DNA of 64,000 nt from Ihuprevotella massiliensis (GTDB taxonomy: Bacteria; Bacteroidota; Bacteroidia; Bacteroidales; Bacteroidaceae). This document shows, one piece after another, positions 28,131 through 36,627 of this stretch (position 1 is its first letter; every line of letters begins with the position of its first letter). The notes under the pieces are model-generated. The model was not told the origin of the DNA. It did no database searches and saw only the letters and a list, made by a program, of their open reading frames with translations. The stretch covers positions 290,373 to 354,372 of the forward strand of contig LT608321.1 in assembly GCA_900095835.1 (NCBI GenBank), read 5' to 3'. The position numbers and the translations under genes are program-made.

Positions 28131-31100
28131 ATGATTGATCCTAGCATTAAGAAAGTTCTCCTCCTCGGTTCTGGCGCACTCAAGATTGGTGAGGCCGGAG
28201 AGTTTGACTATTCAGGTAGCCAAGCCTTGAAAGCACTCAAAGAAGAAGGTATCGAGACCATACTTATCAACCCAAATATCGCTACTGTCCAAACTTCTGA
28301 AGGTGTAGCCGACCAAATCTACTTCCTCCCAGTGACGCCCTATTTCATTGAGCGCGTCATCGAGAAGGAACGTCCTCAAGGTATCATGCTAGCCTTCGGT
28401 GGTCAGACTGCACTCAACTGTGGTGTAGAGCTGTACCAAAGCGGAGTTTTGGAAAAATACAACCTGAAAGTACTCGGCACTCCCGTTCAATCAATCATGG
28501 ACACGGAAGACCGCGAACTTTTTGTCAAGAAACTTGATGAAATCAACGTTAAGACGATTAAGAGTGAAGCTGTAAGCAATATTGAAGATGCTCGTAAAGC
28601 AGCTAAGAATCTCGGATATCCTGTTATCATCCGTGCCGCATACGCACTCGGTGGTTTGGGGTCTGGTTTCTGCGACAACGAAGAAGAACTCAATAAGCTT
28701 GCAGAAAAGGCCTTCGCGTTCTCACCACAAGTATTGGTAGAAAAGAGCCTAAAAGGCTGGAAAGAGGTTGAGTATGAAGTTGTCCGCGACCGCTTTGACA
28801 ACTGTATCACGGTCTGCAACATGGAAAACTTCGACCCCCTCGGCATTCACACCGGAGAATCTATTGTCATTGCGCCTTCTCAGACCTTGACAAACAGTGA
28901 GTATCACAAACTTCGTGAGCTTTCTATCCGCATTGTACGCCATGTTGGTATTGTCGGAGAGTGTAATGTTCAATACGCCTTTGACCCTGAAAGTGAAGAC
29001 TATCGCGTAATTGAAGTAAATGCCCGACTTAGCCGTAGCTCTGCACTCGCTTCTAAAGCCACTGGCTATCCCTTGGCTTTCGTAGCTGCTAAGTTAGGTC
29101 TTGGATATGGCTTGTTTGATTTGAAGAACTCTGTGACAAAAACCACTGCAGCATTCTTCGAACCAGCATTGGACTATGTAGTTTGTAAGATACCTCGTTG
29201 GGACTTGGGTAAGTTCCGTGGTGTTGATCGTGAACTGGGTAGCTCAATGAAATCCGTTGGTGAGGTGATGGCCATCGGCAGAACCTTTGAGGAAGTCATC
29301 CAAAAAGGCTTGCGCATGATTGGACAAGGCATGCACGGTTTCGTAGAGAACAGAGAACTTGATATCGAAGACGTAGAAGCTGCTTTGAAAGCTCCTACAG
29401 ATAAGCGTATCTTTGTTATCGAAAAGGCATTCCAACAAGGTTATACCATCGAACAAATCCACAATCTCACCAAGATTGACCTTTGGTTCCTCAAGAAGCT
29501 CTATAATATTTACGAAACAAGTCTTGCTCTTCATGCATGTGGCAATATCAACACTCTCGATTCAGCCCTTCTTGCAAAGGCAAAACGCCAAGGTTTCACA
29601 GACTTCCAAGTAGCTCGTGCCCTCGGTATGGAGCATGATATGGATTCTGAGCGTGCTACCCTACTCGTTCGTGAGCATCGCAAACGCGCAGGTATCGTAC
29701 CATATGTAAAACAAATTGACACCCTCGCAGCAGAGTACCCAGCGCAGACTAATTACCTCTACCTCACCTATAGCGGTGTTGCGCACGATATTCGTTTTGA
29801 AAACGACAAGCGCTCAGTGGTTGTGCTTGGTTCGGGTGCCTATCGTATCGGTTCGTCAGTAGAATTCGACTGGTGCGGTGTTCAAGCTCTAAATACCATT
29901 CGTAAAGAAGGCTATCGCTCTGTGATGATCAACTATAATCCAGAGACTGTGTCTACAGACTATGATATGTGCGATCGCCTTTATTTCGATGAACTCACCT
30001 TCGAGCGAGTTTTGGATATCTTGGATTTGGAATCTCCCTATGGCGTTGTGGTCAGCACTGGTGGACAGATTCCAAACAACCTGGCACTTCGTCTCGATGA
30101 ACAACGCGTGCCCATCCTCGGTACCCAAGCGAAGGATATTGACAACGCAGAAGACCGCGAAAAGTTCTCTGCTATGCTCAATAGAATTGGCGTCGACCAA
30201 CCTGCATGGAGTGCATTGACTTCTATGGAGGATATCAATACTTTCATCAAAGAAGTAGGATTCCCAGTTTTGGTTCGTCCTAGCTACGTGCTTTCTGGTG
30301 CGGCAATGAATGTGTGCCACAATCAAGAAGACTTGGAACGCTTCCTCACAATGGCAGCAAATGTCAGCAAGAAGCATCCTGTGGTGGTTTCTCAATTCTT
30401 ACTACATGCCAAAGAAGTCGAAATGGATGCTGTGGCAAAGAATGGTGAAATCATCGCGTATGCCATCTCTGAGCACGTAGAATTCGCTGGAGTTCACTCT
30501 GGAGACGCAACAATCCAGTTCCCTCCTCAAAAACTATATGTGGAGACAGCGCGTCGCATCAAGAAGATTTCCAAACAAATTGCGCGTGAACTCAATATCT
30601 CAGGTCCTTTCAACATTCAGTTCCTTGCTCGTGAAAACGACATTAAGGTGATTGAATGTAACCTCCGTGCTTCACGCTCCTTCCCCTTCGTTAGTAAGGT
30701 GCTCAAGATCAATCTTATCGAGCTTGCTACTCGTGTGATGCTTGGTCTTCCTGTTGAGAAACCCTCAAAATCTCTCTTCGACCTTGACTATGTTGGTGTC
30801 AAAGCTTCTCAATTCTCCTTCAACCGTCTTCAAAAGGCTGACCCGGTTTTGGGCGTTGACATGGCTTCTACGGGTGAAGTTGGTTGCTTAGGCGAAAACG
30901 CTAACTCGGCATTGCTTAAGAGTCTGTTGTCAGTGGGCTTGCGCATTCCTAAGAAGAATGTATTACTTTCTACTGGTAGTGGTAAGAACAAGGCAGATAT
31001 GCTTGAGGCTGCACACAGATTGGCCAACCATGGCTACTGTATATATGCGACAGAAGGCACTTCGCGCTATTTGTCCGAGAACGGCATCCCCAGTGTTCGC

Positions 31101-31382
31101 GTACTTTGGCCAAGCGAAGTCGAAGCTCTCTCACCTGATAGCGCAGAAGCCAAGTTGCCTCGTGCATTAGACTTGCTTCGCGACAAGAAAGTTGAGATGG
31201 TTGTTAACATTCACAAGAACTTCTCTACTGGAGAATTGACGAATGGCTACAAGATTCGCCGTGCAGCTATCGACCATAATATTCCACTTCTCACAAATGC
31301 TCGTTTGGCGTCTGCCTTTATCTACGCTTTCACCACAACGCGCGTGGAAGATCTTGAGATTAAGAGCTGGCAAGAATTCTAA
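28131..31382 (+). CDS. carB: Carbamoyl-phosphate synthase large subunit
   Basis: The 1083-residue protein has two homologous ATP-grasp halves, the first for carboxyphosphate (about 1-400) and the second for carbamate phosphorylation (about 550-930). An oligomerisation region lies between them and a C-terminal MGS-like allosteric domain (about 940-1083) follows. GSGALKIGEAGEFDYS opens the first half and GSGAYRIGSSVEFDW the second. Length is normal. It forms the enzyme with CarA and is followed by a terminator. Confidence 0.96.
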   Translation: MIDPSIKKVLLLGSGALKIGEAGEFDYSGSQALKALKEEGIETILINPNIATVQTSEGVADQIYFLPVTPYFIERVIEKERPQGIMLAFGGQTALNCGVELYQSGVLEKYNLKVLGTPVQSIMDTEDRELFVKKLDEINVKTIKSEAVSNIEDARKAAKNLGYPVIIRAAYALGGLGSGFCDNEEELNKLAEKAFAFSPQVLVEKSLKGWKEVEYEVVRDRFDNCITVCNMENFDPLGIHTGESIVIAPSQTLTNSEYHKLRELSIRIVRHVGIVGECNVQYAFDPESEDYRVIEVNARLSRSSALASKATGYPLAFVAAKLGLGYGLFDLKNSVTKTTAAFFEPALDYVVCKIPRWDLGKFRGVDRELGSSMKSVGEVMAIGRTFEEVIQKGLRMIGQGMHGFVENRELDIEDVEAALKAPTDKRIFVIEKAFQQGYTIEQIHNLTKIDLWFLKKLYNIYETSLALHACGNINTLDSALLAKAKRQGFTDFQVARALGMEHDMDSERATLLVREHRKRAGIVPYVKQIDTLAAEYPAQTNYLYLTYSGVAHDIRFENDKRSVVVLGSGAYRIGSSVEFDWCGVQALNTIRKEGYRSVMINYNPETVSTDYDMCDRLYFDELTFERVLDILDLESPYGVVVSTGGQIPNNLALRLDEQRVPILGTQAKDIDNAEDREKFSAMLNRIGVDQPAWSALTSMEDINTFIKEVGFPVLVRPSYVLSGAAMNVCHNQEDLERFLTMAANVSKKHPVVVSQFLLHAKEVEMDAVAKNGEIIAYAISEHVEFAGVHSGDATIQFPPQKLYVETARRIKKISKQIARELNISGPFNIQFLARENDIKVIECNLRASRSFPFVSKVLKINLIELATRVMLGLPVEKPSKSLFDLDYVGVKASQFSFNRLQKADPVLGVDMASTGEVGCLGENANSALLKSLLSVGLRIPKKNVLLSTGSGKNKADMLEAAHRLANHGYCIYATEGTSRYLSENGIPSVRVLWPSEVEALSPDSAEAKLPRALDLLRDKKVEMVVNIHKNFSTGELTNGYKIRRAAIDHNIPLLTNARLASAFIYAFTTTRVEDLEIKSWQEF

Positions 31383-31424
31383 TTTCGGTAAATCTTTTGC
31401 AGCATAGCTACGAAATATTTTATA

Positions 31425-31453
31425 GCCCCCTCCTAGTTCATCATGGAGGGGGC
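31425..31453 (+). terminator. Terminator of carB
   Basis: A 9-bp GC-rich stem (GCCCCCTCC, 31425-31433 with 31445-31453) with an 11-nt loop, followed by ATCTTTTG. Confidence 0.75.
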
Positions 31454-31656
31454 ATCTTTTGTGTAAGAGGAGTCTTGTTGAATAATACTTACTATGCGAT
31501 ATAACCACAATAACCGCTCAAGCATCTATTGTTTAGTTGTAAATCTACCGCGAAAGACTAAGACAAATTCATATGCTTATTTAGCAAGAAGAACTGAATA
31601 AATAGGGAGAATGAACAGCTATATTTATTGCTTTTCTCGCTATTCCTCACGAAATG

Positions 31657-31740
31657 TCCGACGTTTCTGAAAATATCTCGGACATATTCTTGAAAACATC
31701 CGAGATAATTTGATTTTCGACGGAGATATTGACTGCAAAC
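31657..31740. repeat. 21-bp repeat array C (4 units)
   Basis: Cores start at 31657 (TCCGA), 31678 (TCGGA), 31699 (TCCGA) and 31720 (ACGGA), every step exactly 21 bp. Arms follow the family pattern (AAAAT-TC before the core, AxATTTT or similar after). On the plus strand an ATG at 31654 gives the 19-residue frame MSDVSENISDIFLKTSEII. Confidence 0.85.
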
Positions 31741-31983
31741 AAGCCTTCATTTTTTCATGTGATGCGAGTAAAATCGATAATGAGTAATGGATTATCTAAC
31801 AACATGGCTGTTTTCACTGATATTTCTGCCTACAATGACAGTTTTTCTAATAACGACTATCCCAAAATAGCGTCTCACAATCGCGCCTATACAGAGAGCT
31901 GATTCACGAAAGACAGAATAAAGCATTTTACCCTTCGAAAACCTAGAAATACTTTGCTATTTTGTCCAGCAATACTTACAAAC

Positions 31984-32022
31984 AAAAAGCGCGCCTGTGT
32001 AATGAACACAGACGCGCTTTTT
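31984..32022 (-). terminator. Terminator of the SPOR lipoprotein gene
   Basis: A 10-bp stem AAAAAGCGCG / CGCGCTTTTT (31984-31993, 32013-32022) extends by a further 6 bp after one mismatch, with a 5-nt loop. It has T-runs in both directions. Confidence 0.85.
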
Positions 32023-32044
32023 CGTATTAAGCTAAAATGAAAGA

Positions 32045-32542
32045 TTAGCGACCAAGAATCCAAGCACCAGGATACATGCCAATCAAAGTGTTGCGGCTTT
32101 GAACAGCTTCACCCTTTGTGTCGAAAGAGGAGGCAACAACACGATACCAACCAGTGTGACCGCTAATGGTTTCGTTTGTCTTCACCACGCGAGCTGCTAA
32201 ACCACGACTGCGAAGTGAGTTCATTTGACCTTCGGCATTAGTTTGATTCACGAAGCTACCTACAACTACGCTGAAAGCCTTGAGGGGTTCACCATTAACA
32301 ACAGTGACACCACCTTGGATAGTGCGCACAGGTGTAGCGTCGTCATTTGACACGGGTTGAGTTGCAACGGGAGTCACTTGTTCTTGTGGCTGAGGTGCAA
32401 TGGTCACCGTTTGGGTAGATTTATTTTGTTCTTGTGCTCTAGCCTTTTCGTATGCTTGGCGATAAGCACTTTCTTGAGATTTGCAAGCCGTGAACATAGC
32501 CACGGTGCACAAGCCTAATGCAAGAATTGCGTGATTCTTCAT
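32045..32542 (-). CDS. SPOR-domain lipoprotein
   Basis: The 165-residue protein has a lipoprotein signal peptide with lipobox ending at Cys20 (FTAC). A Gln/Thr/Pro-rich linker (about 40-80) follows, then a C-terminal SPOR domain (about 88-165, FSVVVGSFVNQTNAE...WYRVVASSF). SPOR domains bind denuded glycan strands at the septum. It may therefore act in cell division or envelope maintenance at the outer membrane. It is monocistronic with its own terminator. Confidence 0.85.
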   Translation of the reverse strand: MKNHAILALGLCTVAMFTACKSQESAYRQAYEKARAQEQNKSTQTVTIAPQPQEQVTPVATQPVSNDDATPVRTIQGGVTVVNGEPLKAFSVVVGSFVNQTNAEGQMNSLRSRGLAARVVKTNETISGHTGWYRVVASSFDTKGEAVQSRNTLIGMYPGAWILGR

Positions 32543-32851
32543 GTCTTATACCTTTTATCTTTTACGTAGATTGTTAGCAAAATCATGAACTTGTAGTCAC
32601 AGCGAGAATACTTCTCATAATAGATAAAAGCTCAGACCAACCCAGTTTGTTGCTAGCTCCATCTTCAGACTTACCATGATAATAGTTCATTCTTGCGCAA
32701 ATATACAAGTAAAATAGGTAATAAGCTACAGAATCCACTACAAAAAACATTAAACAGCAGAATTTATCGCAAATTTGTATGGGACTTTCAAGAAAAATCG
32801 GTATTTTTGGAGCAACTAACAGATTTATAAACTCCAAAAATTCATATTATC
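32543..32851. other. 309-bp divergent intergenic region between SPOR gene and ytxH-like gene
   Basis: It must hold promoters for both flanking genes. TATTTTTG at 32802-32809 is a candidate -7 element for the YtxH gene (TTTG lies 24 nt before it, a wide spacing). An 84-codon minus-strand open frame at 32583-32837 covers most of it but has no domain and no regular codon pattern; not called a gene. Confidence 0.5.
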
Positions 32852-33058
32852 ATGAAAGGATTAAGCATTCTCGCAGCTTTTTTGGGCGGTGCAGCAGTAG
32901 GCGCAGCCTGTGGTATTCTCTTTGCTCCTGAAAAGGGTGAAGATATGCGTTCACGCATCGCTGAAGCAATTCGCAAGCGTGGTATCAAACTTAACGGCAA
33001 AGAACTTGAAAGTTTGGTAGACGACATCGCAGAAGAACTTAGTGCAGCATCTGAATAA
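32852..33058 (+). CDS. YtxH-like small membrane-associated protein
   Basis: The 68-residue protein has an N-terminal hydrophobic, glycine/alanine-rich segment (about 4-25, ILAAFLGGAAVGAACGILFAPEKG), and LFAPEKGEDMRSRI is typical of YtxH-type proteins. A charged helical tail follows. Such proteins accompany stress or envelope operons. It is the first of a three-gene operon with a holin-like membrane protein and an 86-residue protein. The function is unknown. Confidence 0.75.
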   Translation: MKGLSILAAFLGGAAVGAACGILFAPEKGEDMRSRIAEAIRKRGIKLNGKELESLVDDIAEELSAASE

Positions 33059-33061
33059 AGC

Positions 33062-33493
33062 TTGAACCACGTGTTTTCTAACGACCACAACGTAGAAATC
33101 ATTGCAAGGTTAATATCCAACCTAAAGCGATATGGTGAGTTGCGACTCAAAGGGATGCAGCTTGATGTCGTGAGTAAGTTAACTTTAGTCTTAACTTTGC
33201 TTGTAGTGGCATTGGTGTTGATAGGAGTAGTTAGCATTGTTGTGCTCTTACTTTCCTTTGCACTTGTATTTGCACTCGCACCAATAGTCGGTAGCCTGGT
33301 TACGTCTTGCTGTCTCGTGGCAGGAGGTTTTGTTCTATTGAGTGTTTTACTTGTATTGTTTCGTCGAACATTACTTATTAACCCCATTGCTCGTTTCTTG
33401 TCATCTATCTTCTTAGGGGATGATACTGAAACCGGTGATCTAACCGAAGTACCTCAAGCTAAGCAAAGTGCCCATACTTCCGAATACTACTAA
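33062..33493 (+). CDS. Holin-like (holin superfamily III type) membrane protein
   Basis: The 143-residue protein has two strong hydrophobic segments (about 40-72 and 78-102) between a charged N-terminus and an acidic C-terminal tail. Such proteins are annotated as phage holin family members in Bacteroidetes, but no phage genes are nearby, so lysis is unlikely. The start is a TTG at 33062, 3 nt after the preceding stop; GTG at 33071 is an alternative. Co-translation with the neighbours is likely. Confidence 0.65.
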   Translation: MNHVFSNDHNVEIIARLISNLKRYGELRLKGMQLDVVSKLTLVLTLLVVALVLIGVVSIVVLLLSFALVFALAPIVGSLVTSCCLVAGGFVLLSVLLVLFRRTLLINPIARFLSSIFLGDDTETGDLTEVPQAKQSAHTSEYY

Positions 33494-33494
33494 A

Positions 33495-33755
33495 ATGACA
33501 ACAACCAACACTCTAGAAAGAATACGATGGGAACGGAAGCGCGTGCAAAAGGAGCTCGAACATTTGGAACAGGTCATCGCTGATGACTTTCATGAACTCA
33601 CTGCTCCCCCTCCACCCTCCAACAACAAACTCGAGGCAATGATTGGTGTTGCTTCTCGAGCGTGGAGTATCTTTGACGGTGCTATGATGGGCTACAAGCT
33701 CTTTCGACGATTTGGCAAAGCTTCTCGAGGTCTCTCGAAAAGTAAACGCAAATAA
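33495..33755 (+). CDS. Conserved hypothetical protein of the YtxH/holin operon
   Basis: The ATG at 33495 follows the previous stop by one base and gives 86 residues (an in-frame upstream start at 33468 overlaps the previous gene). The N-terminal half is charged and helical (LERIRWERKRVQKELEHLEQ), then a proline segment, then an Arg/Lys-rich tail. No family is recognised. Position suggests it belongs to the envelope-associated operon. The gene ends before a strong terminator. Confidence 0.65.
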   Translation: MTTTNTLERIRWERKRVQKELEHLEQVIADDFHELTAPPPPSNNKLEAMIGVASRAWSIFDGAMMGYKLFRRFGKASRGLSKSKRK

Positions 33756-33758
33756 TTT

Positions 33759-33795
33759 ACACAAAGGCAAGACTCACGCGGTCTTGCCTTTGTGT
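33759..33795 (+). terminator. Terminator of the YtxH operon
   Basis: A 15-bp perfect stem (33759-33773 with 33781-33795, core CAAAGGCAAGAC) with a 7-nt loop. Confidence 0.85.
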
Positions 33796-33950
33796 GTCTT
33801 GCTATCAACGTCAAAAAAAAGGAACTTATTTTCTTCTGAAATTATGCAAAATACGGAGAAACGCGCTCAGAACGCTTAAAAAAGGGCTTTATCGCGTTTT
33901 TGTCTCACAAAAGAGTTCATCATTTCTTGGGTCATATCGCCTTAAATGCG

Positions 33951-33958
33951 TAAATTTG
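33951..33958 (+). promoter_or_regulatory. -7 element of gyrA
   Basis: TAAATTTG; CTTG lies 21 nt upstream. The element overlaps the in-frame ATG at 33946, so translation must begin at 33976. Confidence 0.65.
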
Positions 33959-33975
33959 CAACAAATACAATAGAT

Positions 33976-36597
33976 ATGATTCAAGAAACAGACAGAATTA
34001 AAGAAGTGAATATTGAGGAGGAAATGAAGTCCTCCTATATCGACTACTCCATGTCGGTAATTGTAAGCCGTGCGCTTCCTGATGTTCGCGATGGTTTCAA
34101 GCCTGTGCACCGCCGTATCCTGTATGGTATGATGGACATGGGTATCACACACGATAAAGCAACCAAGAAATCTGCAGCTATTGTTGGTGAGGTATTGGGT
34201 AAATACCACCCTCACGGAGATAGTTCTGTATATGGTGCTTTGGTGCGTATGGCTCAGCCTTGGGCGATGCGTTATCCGCTAGTCATTGGTCAAGGTAACT
34301 TTGGCTCAATGGATGGTGATGGTGCTGCAGCGATGCGTTACACCGAGGCAAAGATGAGCCTTGTCGGTGAAGCTATGATGCAAGACATCGAGAAGGAAAC
34401 GGTGGATATGAACCGCAACTACGACAATTCACGTGATGAACCGTCTGTTTTGCCCACTCGCATTCCTTCATTCTTGGTGAATGGCGCCACAGGTATCGCT
34501 GTTGGTATGGCCACAAATGTGCCTACTCACAACTTAGGTGAGGTTATCGATGGTTGTGTTGCCTATATTGACAACCCAGAAATTGATGTTGACGGCTTAA
34601 TGGATCATATCAAGGGCCCAGACTTCCCCACAGGAGCATACATTCTTGGTAATGCAGGTATCCGCAGTGCTTATGACACAGGTCGTGGTCGTGTGATTAT
34701 CCGTGCTAAGGCTGAGATTGAAACAGGTATGCAGCATGATAAGATTGTGATTCGTGCTGTGCCTTATGGTACCAATACTTCTGATTTGGTGAAATCTATC
34801 GCACAATTGTCAAAAGAGAATCGTGTGGAAGGTATTACCAACGTGAACGACGAATCGGATCGTGAGGGTATGCGTATTGTTGTTGACGTGAAGCGTGGAC
34901 AAAACGCCAACGTAGTACTCAATAAGCTCTATAAGATGACTGGGTTGCAAACGAGCTTTGCTGTCAATTGTATTGCTCTTGTACCCATTCCTGGTACTTC
35001 TCCCGCTAAGATGCGCCCCAAACTGCTTACATTGAAAGAATGTATCAAGCAATTTGTAGATCATCGTCACGATGTTGTCATTCGTCGCACACGTTTTGAT
35101 TTGAGAAAGGCTCAAGAAAGACAACACATTCTTCGTGCTCTCATCATAGCGTCTGATAATATCGATGAAGTAGTTGCAATCATTCGTTCTAGCAGAAACA
35201 CCCAAGAAGCACAAGAACGCTTGATGTCGCGATTTGAATTGGATGATATTCAAGCAAAAGCTATCGTAGAAATGCGATTGGCTCAACTCACTGGACTTCA
35301 ACAAGAGAAGTTGCATGCGGAGTTTGATGAGTTGGAGAAGAAGATTGGTTATTTCAATCAGATTCTTTCTGATCCAGAACTTTGCAAGAAAGTCATCAAA
35401 GACGAACTCATCGAAGTGAAAGAAGCTTATGGTGACGAACGTAAGACTGAGATTCTTCCCGACCTATCCAACTTCAATGCAGAAGACTTCTACGCTGATG
35501 ATGAAGTTGTGATTACTATTAGTCACTTGGGCTATATTAAGCGTACACCGCTAGCTGAATTTCGTGCTCAGGGCCGAGGAGGTGTAGGAGCTAAAGGTGG
35601 ATCCACTCGCGATCAAGACTTCATAGAATACATTTATCAAGCAACAATGCATAATACCATGCTGTTCTTTACAGCTAAGGGACGCTGCTATTGGTTGCGA
35701 GTTTATGAAATAGAAGAAGGTACACGCCAATCTAAGGGTCGTGCGATTCAAAACATGCTTAACATTGAGCCAGATGACCGCATCAACGCATGCTTGCATA
35801 TCCGCAAGCTTAAGGATGAAGCATTCTGTGATAGTCACTATGTCGTGTTCGCAACTCAGAGAGGTGTCGTAAAGAAAACAAGATTGACAGAGTATTCTCG
35901 TCCACGTACAAATGGAGTTAACGCCATTAACATCAACTCAGACGACCGTGTGGTTAGTGTAGTTCTGACCAATGGTTCTGACGAACTTGTTATGGCAAAC
36001 AAAAACGGCCGTGCCATTCGATTTAACGAAAGCGTAGTACGCACCATGGGACGTAATGCAACTGGTGTTCGTGGTATGGTTCTCGATAATGAGGCTGACG
36101 AAATAGTTGGAATGGTCTGCGTGAATGACTCAGAACGCGAAAGTATTCTCGTTGTAAGCGAACAAGGCTACGGTAAGCGCAGTGCAATCGATGACTATCG
36201 CGTTACAAATCGTGGCGGTAAGGGCGTTAGAACCTTGAATATCACCGACAAGACTGGCAATGTTGTTGCAATCAAGAGCGTGACTGAAGAAGAAGATTTG
36301 ATGATCATCAATAAGAGCGGTATCACTCTTCGTTTGCGTGTCGCAGATATTCGCCTAGCAGGCCGTGCTACTCAGGGCGTTCGCCTCATTGACCTCAAGA
36401 AGCGTAACGATATCATTAGTAGTGTTTGTCAAGTTCCAACCTCTACCGAAGAGGAAGACGAGGAAATCGAACAAGTGCTCAACGAAGATATGGACATGGT
36501 GTCAGAAGATACCAATGAACAACCAAGCGTTGTAGATGCTGATTCGCAAGAAGCTACTAATGCAACAGACAATGGAGAGAATCTCTCTGATAATTAA
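33976..36597 (+). CDS. gyrA: DNA gyrase subunit A
   Basis: From ATG 33976 the protein has 873 residues. The catalytic tyrosine is Tyr122 in AAMRYTEA, matching E. coli numbering. The quinolone-determining region reads HPHGDSSVYGALVRMAQPW: Ser83 is present, but the residue at 87 (GGT, 34234-34236) is Gly where E. coli has Asp. Nearby, LVIGQGNFG has Ile where many GyrA have Asp. The C-terminal beta-pinwheel and a GyrA-box-like NRGGKG are present, and the tail is acidic. It forms gyrase with GyrB (elsewhere). ParC is a less likely alternative because of the GyrA-box. The upstream in-frame ATG at 33946 overlaps the promoter and is rejected. Confidence 0.92.
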   Translation: MIQETDRIKEVNIEEEMKSSYIDYSMSVIVSRALPDVRDGFKPVHRRILYGMMDMGITHDKATKKSAAIVGEVLGKYHPHGDSSVYGALVRMAQPWAMRYPLVIGQGNFGSMDGDGAAAMRYTEAKMSLVGEAMMQDIEKETVDMNRNYDNSRDEPSVLPTRIPSFLVNGATGIAVGMATNVPTHNLGEVIDGCVAYIDNPEIDVDGLMDHIKGPDFPTGAYILGNAGIRSAYDTGRGRVIIRAKAEIETGMQHDKIVIRAVPYGTNTSDLVKSIAQLSKENRVEGITNVNDESDREGMRIVVDVKRGQNANVVLNKLYKMTGLQTSFAVNCIALVPIPGTSPAKMRPKLLTLKECIKQFVDHRHDVVIRRTRFDLRKAQERQHILRALIIASDNIDEVVAIIRSSRNTQEAQERLMSRFELDDIQAKAIVEMRLAQLTGLQQEKLHAEFDELEKKIGYFNQILSDPELCKKVIKDELIEVKEAYGDERKTEILPDLSNFNAEDFYADDEVVITISHLGYIKRTPLAEFRAQGRGGVGAKGGSTRDQDFIEYIYQATMHNTMLFFTAKGRCYWLRVYEIEEGTRQSKGRAIQNMLNIEPDDRINACLHIRKLKDEAFCDSHYVVFATQRGVVKKTRLTEYSRPRTNGVNAININSDDRVVSVVLTNGSDELVMANKNGRAIRFNESVVRTMGRNATGVRGMVLDNEADEIVGMVCVNDSERESILVVSEQGYGKRSAIDDYRVTNRGGKGVRTLNITDKTGNVVAIKSVTEEEDLMIINKSGITLRLRVADIRLAGRATQGVRLIDLKKRNDIISSVCQVPTSTEEEDEEIEQVLNEDMDMVSEDTNEQPSVVDADSQEATNATDNGENLSDN

Positions 36598-36627
36598 AGA
36601 ATAATCATTCATAAAACCCATATCACC

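Larger units (their letters stand above)
31383..32044. other. 662-bp intergenic region between carB and the SPOR lipoprotein gene
   Basis: The two genes converge. The region holds the carB terminator (31425-31453), the 21-bp array C at 31657-31740, about 240 bp with no recognised feature (31741-31980), and a strong terminator at 31984-32022. No gene is supported. Confidence 0.75.

Noticed and set aside
32583-32837. 84-codon minus-strand frame between the SPOR and YtxH genes
   Set aside because: It overlaps both presumed promoter regions and has no coding features.
33062-33493. Prophage remnant suggested by the holin-like gene
   Set aside because: No other phage gene, integrase or attachment repeat is present nearby.
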